DNA from: an uncultured Clostridia bacterium
GTDB taxonomy: Bacteria > Bacillota > Clostridia > Christensenellales > UBA1242
Assembly (NCBI GenBank): GCA_944384475.1
Contig: CALWTN010000028.1
Coordinates: 1-28,702, forward strand
Reading direction: 5' to 3'
Length of the DNA: 28,702 nt
Below the pieces are notes generated by a model, which saw only the letters and a program-made list of their open reading frames with translations, had not been told where the DNA came from and made no database searches. Shown in pieces: positions 6,970 through 14,341 of this stretch. Every line of letters starts with the position of its first letter. Positions within the stretch are counted from its first letter, which is position 1. The position numbers and the translations under genes are program-made.

Positions 6970-6986
6970 GGTCGTTGTCTCCTTTT

Positions 6987-7020
6987 ATAAAAAATTGGTG
7001 GAATGCAAAACATTTCCACC
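6987..7020 (-). terminator. Attenuator terminator in the infC leader
   Basis: On the minus strand GGTGGAA (7020-7014) pairs with TTCCACC (7003-6997); a one-base bulge and a TG/CA pair close the loop. It is followed by AATTTTTTAT (6996-6987), a U-tract ending just before the infC ribosome site. A terminator placed between promoter and start codon implies transcription attenuation. Confidence 0.8.
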
Positions 7021-7108
7021 AAAAAAACTTTAAATAAATTAAAATTTTTAACACGGTCTAAATCCAAATGTTTGACCGGTGAGAAGTGGAAACTTCTGCT
7101 TTCGACGT
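6987..7108 (-). ncRNA. L20-type autoregulatory leader of the infC-rpmI-rplT operon
   Basis: The untranslated leader between the promoter and infC holds three local structures: a hairpin AGAAGT/ACTTCT (7097-7082), a pairing CGGTC/GACCG bracketing a loop, and the attenuator terminator. The loop region of the first hairpin contains TTTCCAC (7092-7086), which is exactly complementary to GTGGAAA (7019-7013), the 5' arm of the terminator. The two helices exclude each other, giving an antiterminator/terminator switch. In Bacillus subtilis ribosomal protein L20 controls this operon by premature termination in the leader; the same job is inferred here. The match to the Rfam L20 leader was not computed. 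Confidence 0.72.
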
Positions 7109-7114
7109 TGATAT

Positions 7115-7142
7115 ACTATCACACTAAACTAATCTTTGTCAA
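7115..7142 (-). promoter_or_regulatory. Promoter of the infC operon
   Basis: A consensus -35 TTGACA (7142-7137) sits in the last codons of the membrane-protein gene. After 16 bases comes GATAGT (7120-7115), preceded by TG one base upstream (extended -10). Transcription would start near 7108, giving a leader of about 140 bases with the attenuator. TAGTAT two bases further down is an alternative -10. Confidence 0.6.
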
Positions 7143-7731
7143 CTGTTTTTTGATATTTTTTAGATTTTTTGTGAAAAAAAACTTTATCAATTATTCTGCC
7201 TAATTTTAAGATAATCTTGTTTGAATTTTTTATTGCGTAACCTTTCATAAGCGCTTTAAAGAGTATTGTTAAGCCTGCAATCAAACTGCTTACTAAGGTT
7301 GAAATTAAAATTACAACACTTGGATGAGAAATGTTTTTTGCAAGCGACAAAATTATGCATGCTCCGCCAGCGCCTGAAAGAATGCCACATATATCTCCCA
7401 CCACGTCTGCGCAAAAGGAACAAACCTTTTCGGAGTGCTTTTTGAGTTTAAAAGCAACTTCGCTGCCGCTTACTTCATTTTGCATTTGAATTTTAAAAAA
7501 ATCTTCATCGGCACTGGTTACCGCAATGCCAATCATATCAAACACAACGCTGATAAAAATAAAAAATGCGATGATAAAACAAGCAAATATAGCGCCTAAA
7601 TGTGAAAGCACGCTTTGGCTGAACAATGAAAAAAGCGAAGAGAGGCATAAAGACACTATAAACATTTTAAAAGCCCATTTATATCGTTTAATTTCCACCG
7701 ATGAGGCTTTGACTTTCTTGTCCTTTTTCAT
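7129..7731 (-). CDS. Conserved Firmicutes membrane protein, CNNM/DUF21-like
   Basis: About 200 residues with a lysine-rich N-terminus and four hydrophobic segments, roughly residues 20-37, 47-70, 113-130 and 137-158, and a basic C-terminal tail, so an integral inner-membrane protein. Conserved-looking polar patches within it are FDMIGIAVTSADE after the second segment and CSFCADVVGDICGILSGAGG at the third. These resemble proteins in Clostridia annotated as related to the CNNM/CorB transmembrane domain (DUF21), but without the CBS and CorC parts; a role in divalent-cation transport is only a guess. ATG 7731 is chosen as the first ATG; a TTG 69 bases earlier overlaps proS and would lie ahead of the promoter. 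No ribosome site is present. It appears to be transcribed alone between the proS terminator and the infC promoter. Confidence 0.7.
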   Translation of the reverse strand: MKKDKKVKASSVEIKRYKWAFKMFIVSLCLSSLFSLFSQSVLSHLGAIFACFIIAFFIFISVVFDMIGIAVTSADEDFFKIQMQNEVSGSEVAFKLKKHSEKVCSFCADVVGDICGILSGAGGACIILSLAKNISHPSVVILISTLVSSLIAGLTILFKALMKGYAIKNSNKIILKLGRIIDKVFFHKKSKKYQKTVDKD

Positions 7732-7737
7732 AAAATT

Positions 7738-7767
7738 ATTATATTTAATGTCGATATTATTTATGAA
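7738..7767 (-). promoter_or_regulatory. Promoter of the membrane-protein gene, apparently leaderless
   Basis: A perfect TATAAT (7743-7738) is followed by six bases and then ATG (7731), so the transcript should start on the ATG itself. A weak -35 TTCATA (7767-7762) stands 18 bases upstream, overlapping the U-tract of the proS terminator. No Shine-Dalgarno sequence lies between. Confidence 0.6.
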
Positions 7768-7790
7768 AAAACCAGCCGTGCGGCTGATTT
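7766..7790 (-). terminator. Intrinsic terminator after proS
   Basis: On the minus strand CAGCC pairs with GGCTG across a GCAC loop, extended by a U-G pair and A-U pairs, and is followed by TTTTTT (7771-7766). The stem begins inside the proS stop codon region. It ends the asp23-nusB-xseA-xseB-proS unit. Confidence 0.85.
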
Positions 7791-9490
7791 TAATAAACAA
7801 TTATTTCATCAAGTTTTTTTGAAAGGCTGTCTTCGTTGACAAAGATTTTTTCACCAGTCGCTCTTATTGTAATCTCATACTGACCATTTTCAATAGTTTT
7901 TGGACTGATTACAATTCTAACTGGGATGCCCATAAGTTCGCTGTCATTAAACTTAACCCCCGGCGAAACAACCCTGTCATCAAAAAGCACTTCAAAATTT
8001 TCTGCTGTAAGCTTTTTGTAAAGATAATCTGCCTTTTCTTTTACAACAGGATCATCATATCTGATCGGGCAAAGATATATATGCCAAGGAGCAACGCTCA
8101 TAGGCCATACAAGCCCTTTTTCATCGCTATTTTCCTCTGCGATGCTTGCCAAGCATCTGCCAATTCCAATGCCGTAGCAGCCCATTATCGGATTGATTGT
8201 GCTGCCATCTGGCATGTGAACGCTGAGCCCCATTTGTTTGGTGTATCTTGTGCCAAGTTGGAAGATGTTGCCAATTTCTATGCCATTTTTAACAAGCAGT
8301 TTTGCGCCACAAACTGGACATCTGTCGCCCTCTTTAACTTTTGAAATGTCAACAAACTTATCAGGTTTAACGTCTCTTGTGATTGAAACGCCTTGATAGT
8401 GGTAGCCCTCTTTGTTCGCCCCTGTCACAAAACTTTCCAAGCCTTCAAGTGATTTATCATAGTATATTTCAGCATTAGAAACATCTAAATCTACGCAGCC
8501 AATGTTGCCCTTTACAATTCCGCTGCCTTCCAAATCTTTGATAGCAATTTCTGCGCCTACTAAATTTTTAAGTTTTGCTTCGTTCACCTCTCGGTCGCCT
8601 CTCAAAAATGCAATCACAACCCTGTTTTCATCGCCTTTGACTGCATAGCAAACTGCTTTTGCGATTTGAGAAGGCTGTTTGTTGAGATTTGAACAAACTT
8701 CGTCAATGGTTTTCGCCTCGCCTGTAAAAACTTCTTGTTTTACGCCGAAAATATGGTCATTTTCAGGCATTTGGCTGGTTGCCACGTCTATGTTTGATGC
8801 GCTGTCGCACTCAGGACAAATCACAATGGTATCTTCGCCGATATCAGTTAATAATTGAAATTCATCTGCAACTTTTCCACCCATCATGCCACTGTCAGAG
8901 TGAACTGCAATCACATTTCTCATGCCCATTCTGTGAAATATTTTAAAGTATGCGTCATAGAGGGTTTTATAATATTCTTCCAAATCCTCTTGAGATGCGT
9001 GGAAAGAATAAGCGTCTTTCATCAAAAATTCACGCACTCTTATAAGCCCCGCTCTTGCCCTTGCCTCGTCACGGAATTTGGTTTGAATTTGGTAGATCAT
9101 AAAAGGAAGTTGATCATAACTTTTTATTGTGCCAAGTGCGGCATGAACAGCGGCTTCCTCGTGCGTCATTCCTAAAACGAGGTCATGCTGCGAACGATCC
9201 TTAAAACGCACAAGCTCCTCGCCTATGGAAGAATATCTGCCGCTTAAATCCCAAATCTCTCTTGGCATAACAACAGGAAAAAGCACTTCCTGCCCACCCA
9301 CAGCATTCATTTCCTCACGAATAATCTCTTGAATTTTTTTACTAACACGCTCTGCTGGTGGCAAAAAAGTGTAGATGCCATTTGCAACTTGTTTTATGTA
9401 ACCCGCCCTAGTAAGAAAAATATGGCTTTTTGAGGTTGCTCCTGCTGGTGCATCCTTTAACCTTTCGCCAAGTAGTTTGGAAATTTTCAT
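7790..9490 (-). CDS. proS: Prolyl-tRNA synthetase (bacterial type with editing domain)
   Basis: Class II synthetase charging tRNA-Pro. 566 residues, the bacterial ProS length. Seen: motif 1 region (AGYIKQVANGIYTFLP), motif 2 (FMIYQIQTKFRDEARARAGL and REFLMKDAYSFH), the inserted Ala-tRNA editing domain at about residues 225-390 (including ICPECDSASN and GDREVNEAKLKNLVGAE), a zinc-like CPVCGAK pair, motif 3 GCYGIGIGR, and the C-terminal anticodon-binding domain. ATG 9490 overlaps the xseB stop by four bases (ATGA). In Bacillus-type genomes proS lies between rseP and polC; here it has moved to the end of the nusB-xseAB operon. Confidence 0.97.
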   Translation of the reverse strand: MKISKLLGERLKDAPAGATSKSHIFLTRAGYIKQVANGIYTFLPPAERVSKKIQEIIREEMNAVGGQEVLFPVVMPREIWDLSGRYSSIGEELVRFKDRSQHDLVLGMTHEEAAVHAALGTIKSYDQLPFMIYQIQTKFRDEARARAGLIRVREFLMKDAYSFHASQEDLEEYYKTLYDAYFKIFHRMGMRNVIAVHSDSGMMGGKVADEFQLLTDIGEDTIVICPECDSASNIDVATSQMPENDHIFGVKQEVFTGEAKTIDEVCSNLNKQPSQIAKAVCYAVKGDENRVVIAFLRGDREVNEAKLKNLVGAEIAIKDLEGSGIVKGNIGCVDLDVSNAEIYYDKSLEGLESFVTGANKEGYHYQGVSITRDVKPDKFVDISKVKEGDRCPVCGAKLLVKNGIEIGNIFQLGTRYTKQMGLSVHMPDGSTINPIMGCYGIGIGRCLASIAEENSDEKGLVWPMSVAPWHIYLCPIRYDDPVVKEKADYLYKKLTAENFEVLFDDRVVSPGVKFNDSELMGIPVRIVISPKTIENGQYEITIRATGEKIFVNEDSLSKKLDEIIVY

Positions 9491-9693
9491 TGCATTTCCT
9501 CCATTTTTAATTTATCAAGTTGATTTTTAATTTCAAAAATTTTGCCTTGTGAAGATTTTAATTGTTCATAGCAGAACTTAATCAATTTCATACCCTCTTC
9601 AAAAAGAGATGTGGCTTGCGACAAAGGCAAACTTTCACTTGAAAGTTTTTCTACAATTTCACCAAGTTGTTGTATTGCTTTTTCATATGTCAT
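9487..9693 (-). CDS. xseB: Exodeoxyribonuclease VII small subunit
   Basis: Small helical subunit that binds XseA and is needed for an active single-strand exonuclease. 68 residues. Seen: YEKAIQQLGEIVEKLSSESL, then LSQATSLFEEGMKLIKFCYEQL and a charged C-terminal helix, the usual pattern of the family. The gene overlaps the xseA end by 11 bases and the proS start by four, with a GAGGTG ribosome site inside xseA, so the three are translationally linked. Confidence 0.95.
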   Translation of the reverse strand: MTYEKAIQQLGEIVEKLSSESLPLSQATSLFEEGMKLIKFCYEQLKSSQGKIFEIKNQLDKLKMEEMQ

Positions 9694-10804
9694 ACTTCAC
9701 CTCTTTTGGAATTGCAAGCAACTCGCCGTCATAAAAGCTTATCTTTAAGTCTGATTGTAGCACAACATTTTGCGCCTTGTCAACAACTTTGCCGTCCTGT
9801 TCAACTTTGGCATAGCCTCGCTTTAAAACCTGTTTTGGGTCTAGTTTTGACAGCGAATTTTCGATAAGCCCAAGTTCAAAATTTTTGTTGGCAAGAAAGG
9901 AGTCAATTAAACTTTCAAAGGTTTTTTCATATTGCTGCAATCGCAAAATTTTATTGTCAATAAAGCGTGAAAGCTCTGCGCTAAACGATGAAAGCAGCCG
10001 ATTTAAAACTTGTTTTTTGCCTGAGATATCTTGCGTCAAAAGTTCGGCAGCCGCAGATGGAGTTGGAGCACGCAAATCGCTGACAAAATCGATGATTGTA
10101 AAGTCGGTTTCATGTCCCACGGCGCTCACGATAAATTTGTTGCACTCGAAAGTTGCCCTTGCCACTTTCTCAGTGTTATATGCCGCCAAATCCTCCAGCG
10201 AGCCACCGCCTCTTGCCACCACGATTACATCAATTCCTTCAAAATCAGAGAGCAACTTTATTGCTTTTGCAATTTCATCTTCCGCTCCATTTCCCTGAAC
10301 TTTGACTGCAAATAAAGCAATGTTTATTGATGGATCTCTGCGCCTTGCCACATTGCAAATGTCATGGATAACCGCGCCTTCTTTTGAAGTTATAACCCCA
10401 ATGGTTGCAATGTTTTGTGGCATCGTTTTTTTGTGACTTGGGTCAAACAAGCCTTGCTTTTCAAGTTTATCTTTAAGCATCAAAAATTGAGCATACAAGT
10501 CGCCTTGCCCTGCTTTTTCAAGTTTAGAAACCACAAAACTCAGCCTGCCGCCTTTTGCATAATAGTTTGGCGAGCCTGTGACGGTTACTTTGTCGCCCTC
10601 TTTAACATCACCGATTATTGCAAGTGAAAAACAAACGCAGCCAATCATTCCACCCTCATCTTTGAGTGAGAAATACACGGCAGTTTTTGAAAGTGACAAC
10701 CCAAAAACTTCCCCAACAATTTTAATATTGTGGAGAAGTTCTTCCGCATCAAATATTTGCTTTATATAAGCGTTGTATTGTGACACCGTCAAGGTATCAA
10801 GCAT
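9683..10804 (-). CDS. xseA: Exodeoxyribonuclease VII large subunit
   Basis: Catalytic subunit of the single-strand-specific exonuclease used in repair. About 373 residues, shorter than the 400-450 common in the family; the shortfall seems to be in the C-terminal coiled coil. Seen: the N-terminal OB fold (LTVSQYNAYIKQIFDAE, IVGEVFGLSLSKTAVYFSLKD), the catalytic region with IGVITSKEGAVIHDI, VARGGGSLEDLAAYN and VGHETDFTIIDFVSDLRAPTP followed by SAAAEL, then coiled coil and a GYAKVEQDGKVV tail. I favour ATG 10804, eight bases after AAGGA; upstream in-frame ATGs at 10813 and 10822 extend further into nusB without a better site. It overlaps nusB by eight bases. Confidence 0.95.
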   Translation of the reverse strand: MLDTLTVSQYNAYIKQIFDAEELLHNIKIVGEVFGLSLSKTAVYFSLKDEGGMIGCVCFSLAIIGDVKEGDKVTVTGSPNYYAKGGRLSFVVSKLEKAGQGDLYAQFLMLKDKLEKQGLFDPSHKKTMPQNIATIGVITSKEGAVIHDICNVARRRDPSINIALFAVKVQGNGAEDEIAKAIKLLSDFEGIDVIVVARGGGSLEDLAAYNTEKVARATFECNKFIVSAVGHETDFTIIDFVSDLRAPTPSAAAELLTQDISGKKQVLNRLLSSFSAELSRFIDNKILRLQQYEKTFESLIDSFLANKNFELGLIENSLSKLDPKQVLKRGYAKVEQDGKVVDKAQNVVLQSDLKISFYDGELLAIPKEVKYDI

Positions 10805-11189
10805 GTCCACCATCCTTTGCATTTACAATTTTTGAAAGCACTCCGTTTATAAATTTTGGGCTTTCAGCGGTTGAATATTTTTTAGCAATTTCTAAAACTT
10901 CGTTGATTACTACTGCAGGCGGAGAATTGAGAAACTTTATTTCCGCAATGGCTTCGTAAAGCAAGGCTAAATCAATTTTATGAACTCTGTCAAGGCTGTA
11001 GCCTATCAAAACTTTTTGTAGCATGTCCGCCACTTTTTCTGCGTTATTTTGATATGCATCAAAAATTTGTTGTGCAAATTCTTTATCCTTTTCTTTAACC
11101 TGTTGCCAAATCTCATCATCAACAGGGCTGCTGTTAAAAAGTCTTTCAAAAATCAAAATAAACGCAGTTATTCTTGAATCTCTTCTCAT
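10797..11189 (-). CDS. nusB: Transcription antitermination factor NusB
   Basis: Helical RNA-binding protein that with NusE (S10) supports antitermination on rRNA operons. 130 residues from ATG 11189 (MRRDSRITAF). Seen: an N-terminal helix with FILIFERLF, the central segment IDLALLYEAIAEIKFL and the strongly conserved PPAVVINEVLEIAKKYSTAESPKF(I)NGVL pattern that defines the family. The start lies one base after the stop of the Asp23 gene; a longer in-frame reading upstream overlaps that gene and is rejected. The ribosome site is weak (GTGGG), so coupling to the upstream gene is likely. Confidence 0.95.
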   Translation of the reverse strand: MRRDSRITAFILIFERLFNSSPVDDEIWQQVKEKDKEFAQQIFDAYQNNAEKVADMLQKVLIGYSLDRVHKIDLALLYEAIAEIKFLNSPPAVVINEVLEIAKKYSTAESPKFINGVLSKIVNAKDGGHA

Positions 11190-11190
11190 C

Positions 11191-11562
11191 TTAGTAGCCC
11201 ACATCCAATCTATCACAAAAAACATCCATAACATGCACGTTGATGTTTGAAGCCTTCATCTCAACCATGCTTGAAAGGTTGTTTTTAATATTCTCTTGTA
11301 TGCGATATGCTAAATCTGGCATATTCTCGCCCACATAGACATCCACATATACATCGATTTTAAGTGTGCCGTTTGCCTCAAAAGTGATTTTAACGCCCTC
11401 ATAGTCGCTCTTGGCAAACAATTTTTTATACCAAGGCAAATTGCTGTTAGAAAGCCTTGCCACGCCTTTTATTTCTTTGGTGGCAAGGTTTACTATTGAA
11501 TATAAAATGTTTTTGTCACAGGTTATTTTTCCGTCTTGATTATAGAGTTTTTTCTCTGCCAT
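11191..11562 (-). CDS. Asp23/Gls24-family envelope stress protein (YqhY-like)
   Basis: 123-residue member of the Asp23 family (DUF322). In Bacillus yqhY sits beside accBC and nusB and affects lipid metabolism; in other Firmicutes such proteins bind the membrane. Seen: ILYSIVNLATKEIKGVARLS at the N-terminus, the alternating strands KITFEANGTLKIDVYVDVYV, then AYRIQENIKNNLSSM and INVHVMDV. No signal peptide or membrane span. ATG 11562 is eight bases after AGGAG. It is the first gene of the unit running to proS, directly after a strong promoter, and next to nusB as in Bacillus. Confidence 0.92.
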   Translation of the reverse strand: MAEKKLYNQDGKITCDKNILYSIVNLATKEIKGVARLSNSNLPWYKKLFAKSDYEGVKITFEANGTLKIDVYVDVYVGENMPDLAYRIQENIKNNLSSMVEMKASNINVHVMDVFCDRLDVGY

Positions 11563-11588
11563 GCATTATTCTCCTATTCTATAACCAA

Positions 11589-11618
11589 ATTATAGCATAC
11601 TTAAACTTGTTTTGTCCA
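11589..11618 (-). promoter_or_regulatory. Extended -10 promoter of the asp23-nusB-xseAB-proS unit
   Basis: A perfect TATAAT (11594-11589) preceded by TGC (extended -10), with a -35-like TGGACA (11618-11613) 18 bases upstream. The start would be near 11582, leaving about 20 bases of leader with AGGAG. The -35 begins at the spoIIIAH stop codon, so housekeeping transcription restarts exactly where the sporulation operon ends. No terminator separates the two, so read-through from spoIIIA is possible. Confidence 0.75.
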
Positions 11619-11619
11619 A

Positions 11620-12087
11620 TTATTCAACAGGAATAATTTTAATATTTTTAAGTTCTGTGCCAAGTTGTTCTTGAATAACTGCCACAATTTGAGCAACTTC
11701 GGTTTCGGTCAACGTGTCAGCATCCACCAAAACGTTGACGTTTGATGTGGACATTGTGATTACGCAATCATTAAAGCCTAGCCCCTTAATCAAACCTTCC
11801 ACAACAAGCTCCTTATCCATTTGTGCGATAAGAGCCTCTCTTGCAGCCTCAGCGTTTTTTACAGCCTCCTCAGAAGAATCTGGGCTTTCTGCAATCGCTT
11901 GGTAGTATAAAAGTTCTTGGTCACGGCGTGATTCTCTATCTTCACGATAGGAAGCAAAATAGCTTGCCGTTGTGGTTTGAGTTGGCACATCCTGAGTGGA
12001 GGAGTTCAGCACTACGTTAAGATAGCCTGTGACGCCTAAAAGCACAACCATAACTGCAAGAATAATGATTTTTGTTCTTTTTTTCAT
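11620..12087 (-). CDS. spoIIIAH: Stage III sporulation protein AH
   Basis: Mother-cell membrane protein whose YscJ/FliF-like ring domain pairs with SpoIIQ of the forespore to form the channel across the two membranes during engulfment. 155 residues, shorter than the Bacillus protein (about 218). Seen: a single N-terminal membrane span (IIILAVMVVLLGVTGYLNVVL, residues 7-27), a short linker, a charged helix with SYREDRESRRDQELLYY, and a C-terminal alpha/beta domain (VEGLIKGLGFNDCVITMS, NVNVLVDADTLTETEVAQI). It is last of the eight spoIIIA genes. ATG 12087 follows AAAGGAG. Confidence 0.93.
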   Translation of the reverse strand: MKKRTKIIILAVMVVLLGVTGYLNVVLNSSTQDVPTQTTTASYFASYREDRESRRDQELLYYQAIAESPDSSEEAVKNAEAAREALIAQMDKELVVEGLIKGLGFNDCVITMSTSNVNVLVDADTLTETEVAQIVAVIQEQLGTELKNIKIIPVE

Positions 12088-12099
12088 ATTGATCTCCTT

Positions 12100-12627
12100 T
12101 TAAACTCTTGTTAAGATGGTTATATCTTCATTTGCAACATCCACCACTGTTTGAATCGCAGTGATAAGATTTACTTTGACTGAAATGTCATCTGCACCAG
12201 AGGCTGAAACAAGCACACCTTGAATTTGGGGATAGATTTCTTTAACCAGAACAGGCTCGCCAGAAACCAAAATAATTGTGCTTGTCGTGGTTGTTCCAGA
12301 TGAGGTTTCTTTTACAACCTCCTCAGTGGCGTAGACATATTCAAATCCGCTTCCTAGGGTCACCAGCACACTTACATCTCCCGCCCCTTTCACCTGTGAA
12401 AGCACTTTTTCAAGTTTGCTTTCAAGTTGGTCGGCATAAGCTTCAGCGTCAGACGAGACTATGCTTTGCCCTTCATTTACATCCTTTGGCGAAGGAGAGC
12501 GAATGAAAAGGAAGTAACACAAAATCAAAATCACAGCAAGAAGGATGGCCAGTCCTATTTGCATTTTGCGATTTGTTTTTATGCTGTCTGCAAACTTTTT
12601 TACAAGTTCTGAAAACTTACCTTTCAA
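12100..12627 (-). CDS. spoIIIAG: Stage III sporulation protein AG (TTG start)
   Basis: Forms the large oligomeric ring of the SpoIIIA-SpoIIQ transenvelope complex. 175 residues: short basic cytoplasmic N-terminus, one membrane span (IGLAILLAVILILCYFLF, about residues 26-43) and an extracellular ring-building domain (LESKLEKVLSQVKGAGDVSVLVTL, then VSASGADDISVKVNLITAI). I place the start at TTG 12627 (LKGKFSELVKKF) because GGAGG stands six bases upstream. In-frame ATGs further up overlap spoIIIAF more deeply and encode a non-family extension. It overlaps the spoIIIAF end by 11 bases, so the pair is coupled. Confidence 0.92.
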   Translation of the reverse strand: MKGKFSELVKKFADSIKTNRKMQIGLAILLAVILILCYFLFIRSPSPKDVNEGQSIVSSDAEAYADQLESKLEKVLSQVKGAGDVSVLVTLGSGFEYVYATEEVVKETSSGTTTTSTIILVSGEPVLVKEIYPQIQGVLVSASGADDISVKVNLITAIQTVVDVANEDITILTRV

Positions 12628-13117
12628 AATGCACCTCCGCCTCATCGACTTTTGCATGAGCAAGAATTATTTTTAAAATTTCTTTCTCAATGTCTAAAAT
12701 ATTTGTATGTTCGGCCTCGCTAGTTATGACTAAATTTGAAAGTTCGACATAAATCGCTTTGATGTTAAACGAAGTGGAATAATTTTCGCTAGAAACAGAA
12801 ACCGTCACATTCTCATAGCCATGCTCTTTTATCTGTCTTTGCAAATCATTTTGCAAGGCTTCTGTTTTGTAGACATTCATTTGGTAGATATAATCTTCTT
12901 GCAACTCGTAATGTTCATTTAAAGAGATATCTGAAAAACTAAAATTCTTTCCAACTAAACTTGGCAGCGGCGCAATTATTACAAGCATTATAATAAAAGA
13001 AAAGATGCCACGTATATACTTGTTGAGTTGACCTTCCGGCAATATCAATTCAACAATTACTGAAAGGCTGATGACACCTGCGATTGAAAGCACCCAGCCA
13101 GAGAGCGAACTGAACAT
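12617..13117 (-). CDS. spoIIIAF: Stage III sporulation protein AF
   Basis: Ring-forming membrane component of the SpoIIIA complex. 166 residues with two N-terminal membrane spans (VLSIAGVISLSVIVELIL and YIRGIFSFIIMLVIIAPLPSL, the LILPEG between them being typical) and a C-terminal soluble ring-building motif domain (ENVTVSVSSENYSTSFNIKAIY). ATG 13117 follows AGGAGG. It lies 12 bases after spoIIIAE. Confidence 0.92.
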   Translation of the reverse strand: MFSSLSGWVLSIAGVISLSVIVELILPEGQLNKYIRGIFSFIIMLVIIAPLPSLVGKNFSFSDISLNEHYELQEDYIYQMNVYKTEALQNDLQRQIKEHGYENVTVSVSSENYSTSFNIKAIYVELSNLVITSEAEHTNILDIEKEILKIILAHAKVDEAEVHFER

Positions 13118-13129
13118 TTTCTCCTCCTT

Positions 13130-14341
13130 TTACAATATGTTTGCACTGCACATTACAAGCCCTGTCAAAATAACATACATAAACGAAACAGCCACAATCA
13201 TTGAAATAAGCATAGTCATATTTTTTGCAAGAGTGTTTACAAACGAGGCTATTTTTCCATCACCAAGTGGCTCTATTATTCCTGCCATAAGTTTAAGTGC
13301 AAGCATAAAAATAATCAGTTGTAAGATTGGCGCAAGAATAGTGCCAGCCAGCAGCAAAAGTCCGCATGCTCCCACAGCATTTTTTATTAAACTTGAAGAA
13401 GCCAGCACGATATAAAGCCCGTCTGAGATATATGAGCCTACGATTGGTATATAGCTTTTGATTGCAAACTTAGCCGTCTTAATTGACAAGCCGTCAATCG
13501 AACCAGCAGTAATGCCCTGTATGGACGCAAAGCCTATAAACACTGTGAAGATAAGCCCGATAACCCATTTAAAAAGAGAGTTCAAAAAACCAATAAATTT
13601 GTCAAGTTTAACATTGTTAGAAAGATTGCTTACAAGGCTTAAAACGGTGGAGATTAAAAACAGTGGCATAAGGAAAATTGTAAAGACGTTTATAATCACG
13701 CTTGCAAGCAAAGCCATAGCAGGTTGATATACCGAAACTGAAACTGTTCCTCCAACAGCAGTGAGCATGGTTAATAGTATTGGAAAAACCGCATCCATTT
13801 GCGCTTTGATAGAGCCAATGGTAGAAGTCGTTATGGTTATCATTTTTAATATTATTGTGAAGATTAAAATAACCACCACGCCGTATGTTACAAAATGAAT
13901 AACCGAGCCTATGCTCTTGCCATTGAGATTGGGCTTTAAATTTTGAATCATTCCGCCTAGTATCGCCACTGCAATCACAGTTGCAATGATGGGCAAAAAG
14001 GATAAAAGATTATCAAAAATTAAGTTTAAGATAGCTTCCCAAATTGAAGTGGAATCGTCAGCAAAATCTCCGTTTATAATTGAGGCAAGTTTTTCTAAAA
14101 AACTTTTGCCGCCAAACAAATCATTTGCATTTTGCGAATTATTAAGTATATCTTCAAGTTCACCCAAATCAAGGTCACCGAGTTGATCGTCAACGCTATC
14201 TTCAATTTGGTCTTCTACACTCTCCTGTGCGCTGTCGGCATAACAAACAGAGGCGGAGGATGAAATTAAGGATTCATTTATTAATAACGAGGACAAGATT
14301 ACAATCGAAATGGCGCAAATTAAAAAGAAAAACTTTTTCAT
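13130..14341 (-). CDS. spoIIIAE: Stage III sporulation protein AE
   Basis: Polytopic membrane protein of the SpoIIIA channel, required for forespore sigma-G activity. 403 residues from ATG 14341 (MKKFFFLICA), which overlaps the spoIIIAD stop by four bases; a longer upstream reading lies in spoIIIAD and is rejected. Seen: an N-terminal signal peptide with a likely cleavage after VCYA, an acidic stretch (EDQIEDSVDDQLGDLDLGEL), then multiple hydrophobic segments making about seven or eight spans, and the conserved YIPIVGSYISDG motif with ILAPILQLIIFMLALKLMAG near the end, all typical of the family. Confidence 0.95.
   Translation of the reverse strand: MKKFFFLICAISIVILSSLLINESLISSSASVCYADSAQESVEDQIEDSVDDQLGDLDLGELEDILNNSQNANDLFGGKSFLEKLASIINGDFADDSTSIWEAILNLIFDNLLSFLPIIATVIAVAILGGMIQNLKPNLNGKSIGSVIHFVTYGVVVILIFTIILKMITITTSTIGSIKAQMDAVFPILLTMLTAVGGTVSVSVYQPAMALLASVIINVFTIFLMPLFLISTVLSLVSNLSNNVKLDKFIGFLNSLFKWVIGLIFTVFIGFASIQGITAGSIDGLSIKTAKFAIKSYIPIVGSYISDGLYIVLASSSLIKNAVGACGLLLLAGTILAPILQLIIFMLALKLMAGIIEPLGDGKIASFVNTLAKNMTMLISMIVAVSFMYVILTGLVMCSANIL

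Noticed and set aside
10797..11234. NusB starting at 11234 with a 15-residue extension
   Set aside because: The extension overlaps the Asp23 gene in another frame and does not resemble NusB; ATG 11189 fits the family.
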